From assembly GCA_027575765.1 (NCBI GenBank), contig JANBPT010000901.1:1-19581 (forward strand): a DNA stretch of 19,581 bases. Reading direction: 5' to 3'. Under the pieces are notes generated by a model. The model saw nothing but the letters and a program-made list of their open reading frames with translations, made no database searches and had not been told where the DNA came from. The stretch is from Tieghemiomyces parasiticus (lineage: Eukaryota; Kickxellomycota; Dimargaritomycetes; Dimargaritales; Dimargaritaceae). Below, piece after piece: positions 18,374 through 19,581 of this stretch (its first letter is position 1; the number at the start of each line of letters is the position of its first letter). A program made the position numbers and the translations under genes.

Positions 18374-19462
18374 TCAAGAGATGAGTGGTGGCTGGTTATT
18401 TCCAGCAATGTCATCTTCTAATTTGGCCCTGAAGTTTTCCCGAACCTCTTTCAAAGCAACCCGCGGACTGGAAATCGCCACGGGCAGGGAGTTCCCGAGA
18501 AGTAGATCTAGGGTGTTACGCAGATTTCCATAGAGCGGCAGCTGTCGAATTGAGAAGGGCTTCGGTTGGCGAAGTCGATTGACTAGGTCATCGCAATTGA
18601 GCTGAGGCACGGCGTCGACATCAGCCGCGACGGTGTACGGGAAGTAGGCCACCGCCTCGTTGGAACCAGGCTGGCCAGTAGCCTCGACTAGCATCAGTAC
18701 TTTAGTGGTCAACGACCATTGCATTACGGAAAGAGTTGCTCCCGACTGCTTCAATACTGCTTCTGGTGACTTGATCAGACTAAGTCTTTGGAGTTGATCG
18801 CTAGAGACATAAAACCTCTTATTGATGTCTTTCAGAGCAAGCTTTAAATCATCAGCACTCAAGTCGAGCGTAGACGGGCCATTTGTTGCAATTCTCTCAC
18901 AGTTACTTTTGAGCCTCGATATCTCTCTGTCAAAGATGGTATTGGCCGATGACGGGTTATCCGAACTGTTGCTTTGGCTCGGTCTAGTGGCTCGCTGCCG
19001 CGGTTCGGCTGCCTCTTCCGGCGATGGGTTCCAACGGTGTTTCTTCGGTACGCCCTGATCGGCTAGGTCACCGATAGGCCTCTTCTCAGTGCGGCTGGGG
19101 GGATGGTAAACCGAGTCCAGTTCCATTCCCGGTACCTGTTCGTCCTCACGGTTGGTTGACGAGGGGCGGCCTCCGGGTGCTGAAGTATCCAGAGACGGGT
19201 GATAATCTGGAATGGTGAGGACCGTTTCGTCCCAAAACTCGCTCGACATGAACGGGAGGGGGTCCTGGGCTTGGCGGTCTATGTCCGAGTCTAGGTCGAA
19301 ACTGTTGATCGTGGCGGCGGTGGGACGGTAGCCGAGGCCGGTTGGAACGACAGGGTAGTTTCCAAGGTTGGCGCCGCTGTTCCCGACCTCGAGTTGGCTG
19401 CAGGCGACCTGGTCGTGGCCAGCGAGGGCAGCGAGCAGAAAGAGGTGGACGAGGTAACGCAT
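18374..19462 (-). CDS. Secreted orphan protein with bipartite NLS-like motif
   Basis: A single uninterrupted frame of 362 residues. I chose the ATG at 19462 (context AAGCCATGC) because the frame's seven extra upstream codons begin with TTG, not ATG. Residues 1-22 form a signal peptide (MRYLVHLFLLAALAG core, cleavage near ACS|Q or ALAG|H). Residues 23-175 are rich in Asp, Ser, Pro and Gly and probably disordered. They include KR at 127-128, an 11-residue spacer and KKHR at 140-143, a classical bipartite NLS pattern. The C-terminal half (about 175-362) looks folded, with helical Leu/Lys/Asp-rich segments such as DDLKLALKDINKRF and LRNTLDLLLGN. I recognise no family. A secreted protein with an NLS suggests an effector, but nothing here proves delivery into another cell. 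The promoter lies in the last ~100 bp of the window and beyond. Confidence 0.75.
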   Translation of the reverse strand: MRYLVHLFLLAALAGHDQVACSQLEVGNSGANLGNYPVVPTGLGYRPTAATINSFDLDSDIDRQAQDPLPFMSSEFWDETVLTIPDYHPSLDTSAPGGRPSSTNREDEQVPGMELDSVYHPPSRTEKRPIGDLADQGVPKKHRWNPSPEEAAEPRQRATRPSQSNSSDNPSSANTIFDREISRLKSNCERIATNGPSTLDLSADDLKLALKDINKRFYVSSDQLQRLSLIKSPEAVLKQSGATLSVMQWSLTTKVLMLVEATGQPGSNEAVAYFPYTVAADVDAVPQLNCDDLVNRLRQPKPFSIRQLPLYGNLRNTLDLLLGNSLPVAISSPRVALKEVRENFRAKLEDDIAGNNQPPLIS

Positions 19463-19581
19463 GGCTTGAAACGGCAGAGCCAAGGGCGGGTTGAAGGGGG
19501 AGGTCTAAAGTGACGGGTAGAAGCGGAGTTGGGCGGCAATGAAGCAGACCAAAGTGTCGAGAAGAGGGAGCCTCCTTTGGG

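Overview
The window looks like a piece of nuclear genome from an early-diverging fungus. Several genes have short introns with GTAAG-type donors. The proteins are those of a eukaryotic nucleus and cytoplasm: a Set1/COMPASS Swd2 homolog, a Tma46/ZC3H15 homolog and a WDR44/Dgr2-type WD40 protein. The surface genes (a GPI-anchored repeat protein and an orphan secreted protein) fit a fungus. GC-rich third codon positions, introns of about 130-310 bp and a possible secreted effector make me think of the Zoopagomycota (Kickxellomycotina or Dimargaritales). That placement is an inference; no marker gene here proves it.

Layout. Positions 1-1890 hold no convincing gene. Positions 1891-3094 (minus) encode a two-exon Tma46/ZC3H15 protein, a partner of the Rbg1/DRG1 GTPase. 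Positions 3095-4602 hold its upstream region plus weak LysM-like coding traces. Positions 4603-6203 (plus) form a four-exon gene for a secreted, probably GPI-anchored wall protein with seven 14-residue repeats. Positions 6921-8008 (plus) encode a two-exon NmrA-like NAD(P)-binding protein. Positions 8675-10049 (minus) encode Swd2/WDR82, with an uncertain last exon. A divergent intergenic region of about 2.1 kb (10050-12125) carries a CCAAT/TATA pair. Positions 12126-16161 (plus) encode a large WDR44-like WD40 protein. Positions 16162-18373 hold no intact gene, but 17096-18084 carries dispersed LysM-like patches in different frames that look like a decayed gene. Positions 18374-19462 (minus) encode a 362-residue secreted protein of unknown family with a bipartite NLS-like motif.

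The genes do not form a pathway. They are housekeeping genes (translation-associated, chromatin, trafficking) interspersed with surface or secreted genes. Three observations stand out. First, all seven of the more confident introns are phase 1 and follow a G, splitting a GNN codon. Second, a secreted orphan protein carries a textbook bipartite nuclear localisation pattern. Third, two gene-poor intervals contain LysM-like remnants. All family assignments come from reading translations by eye; no search was run.
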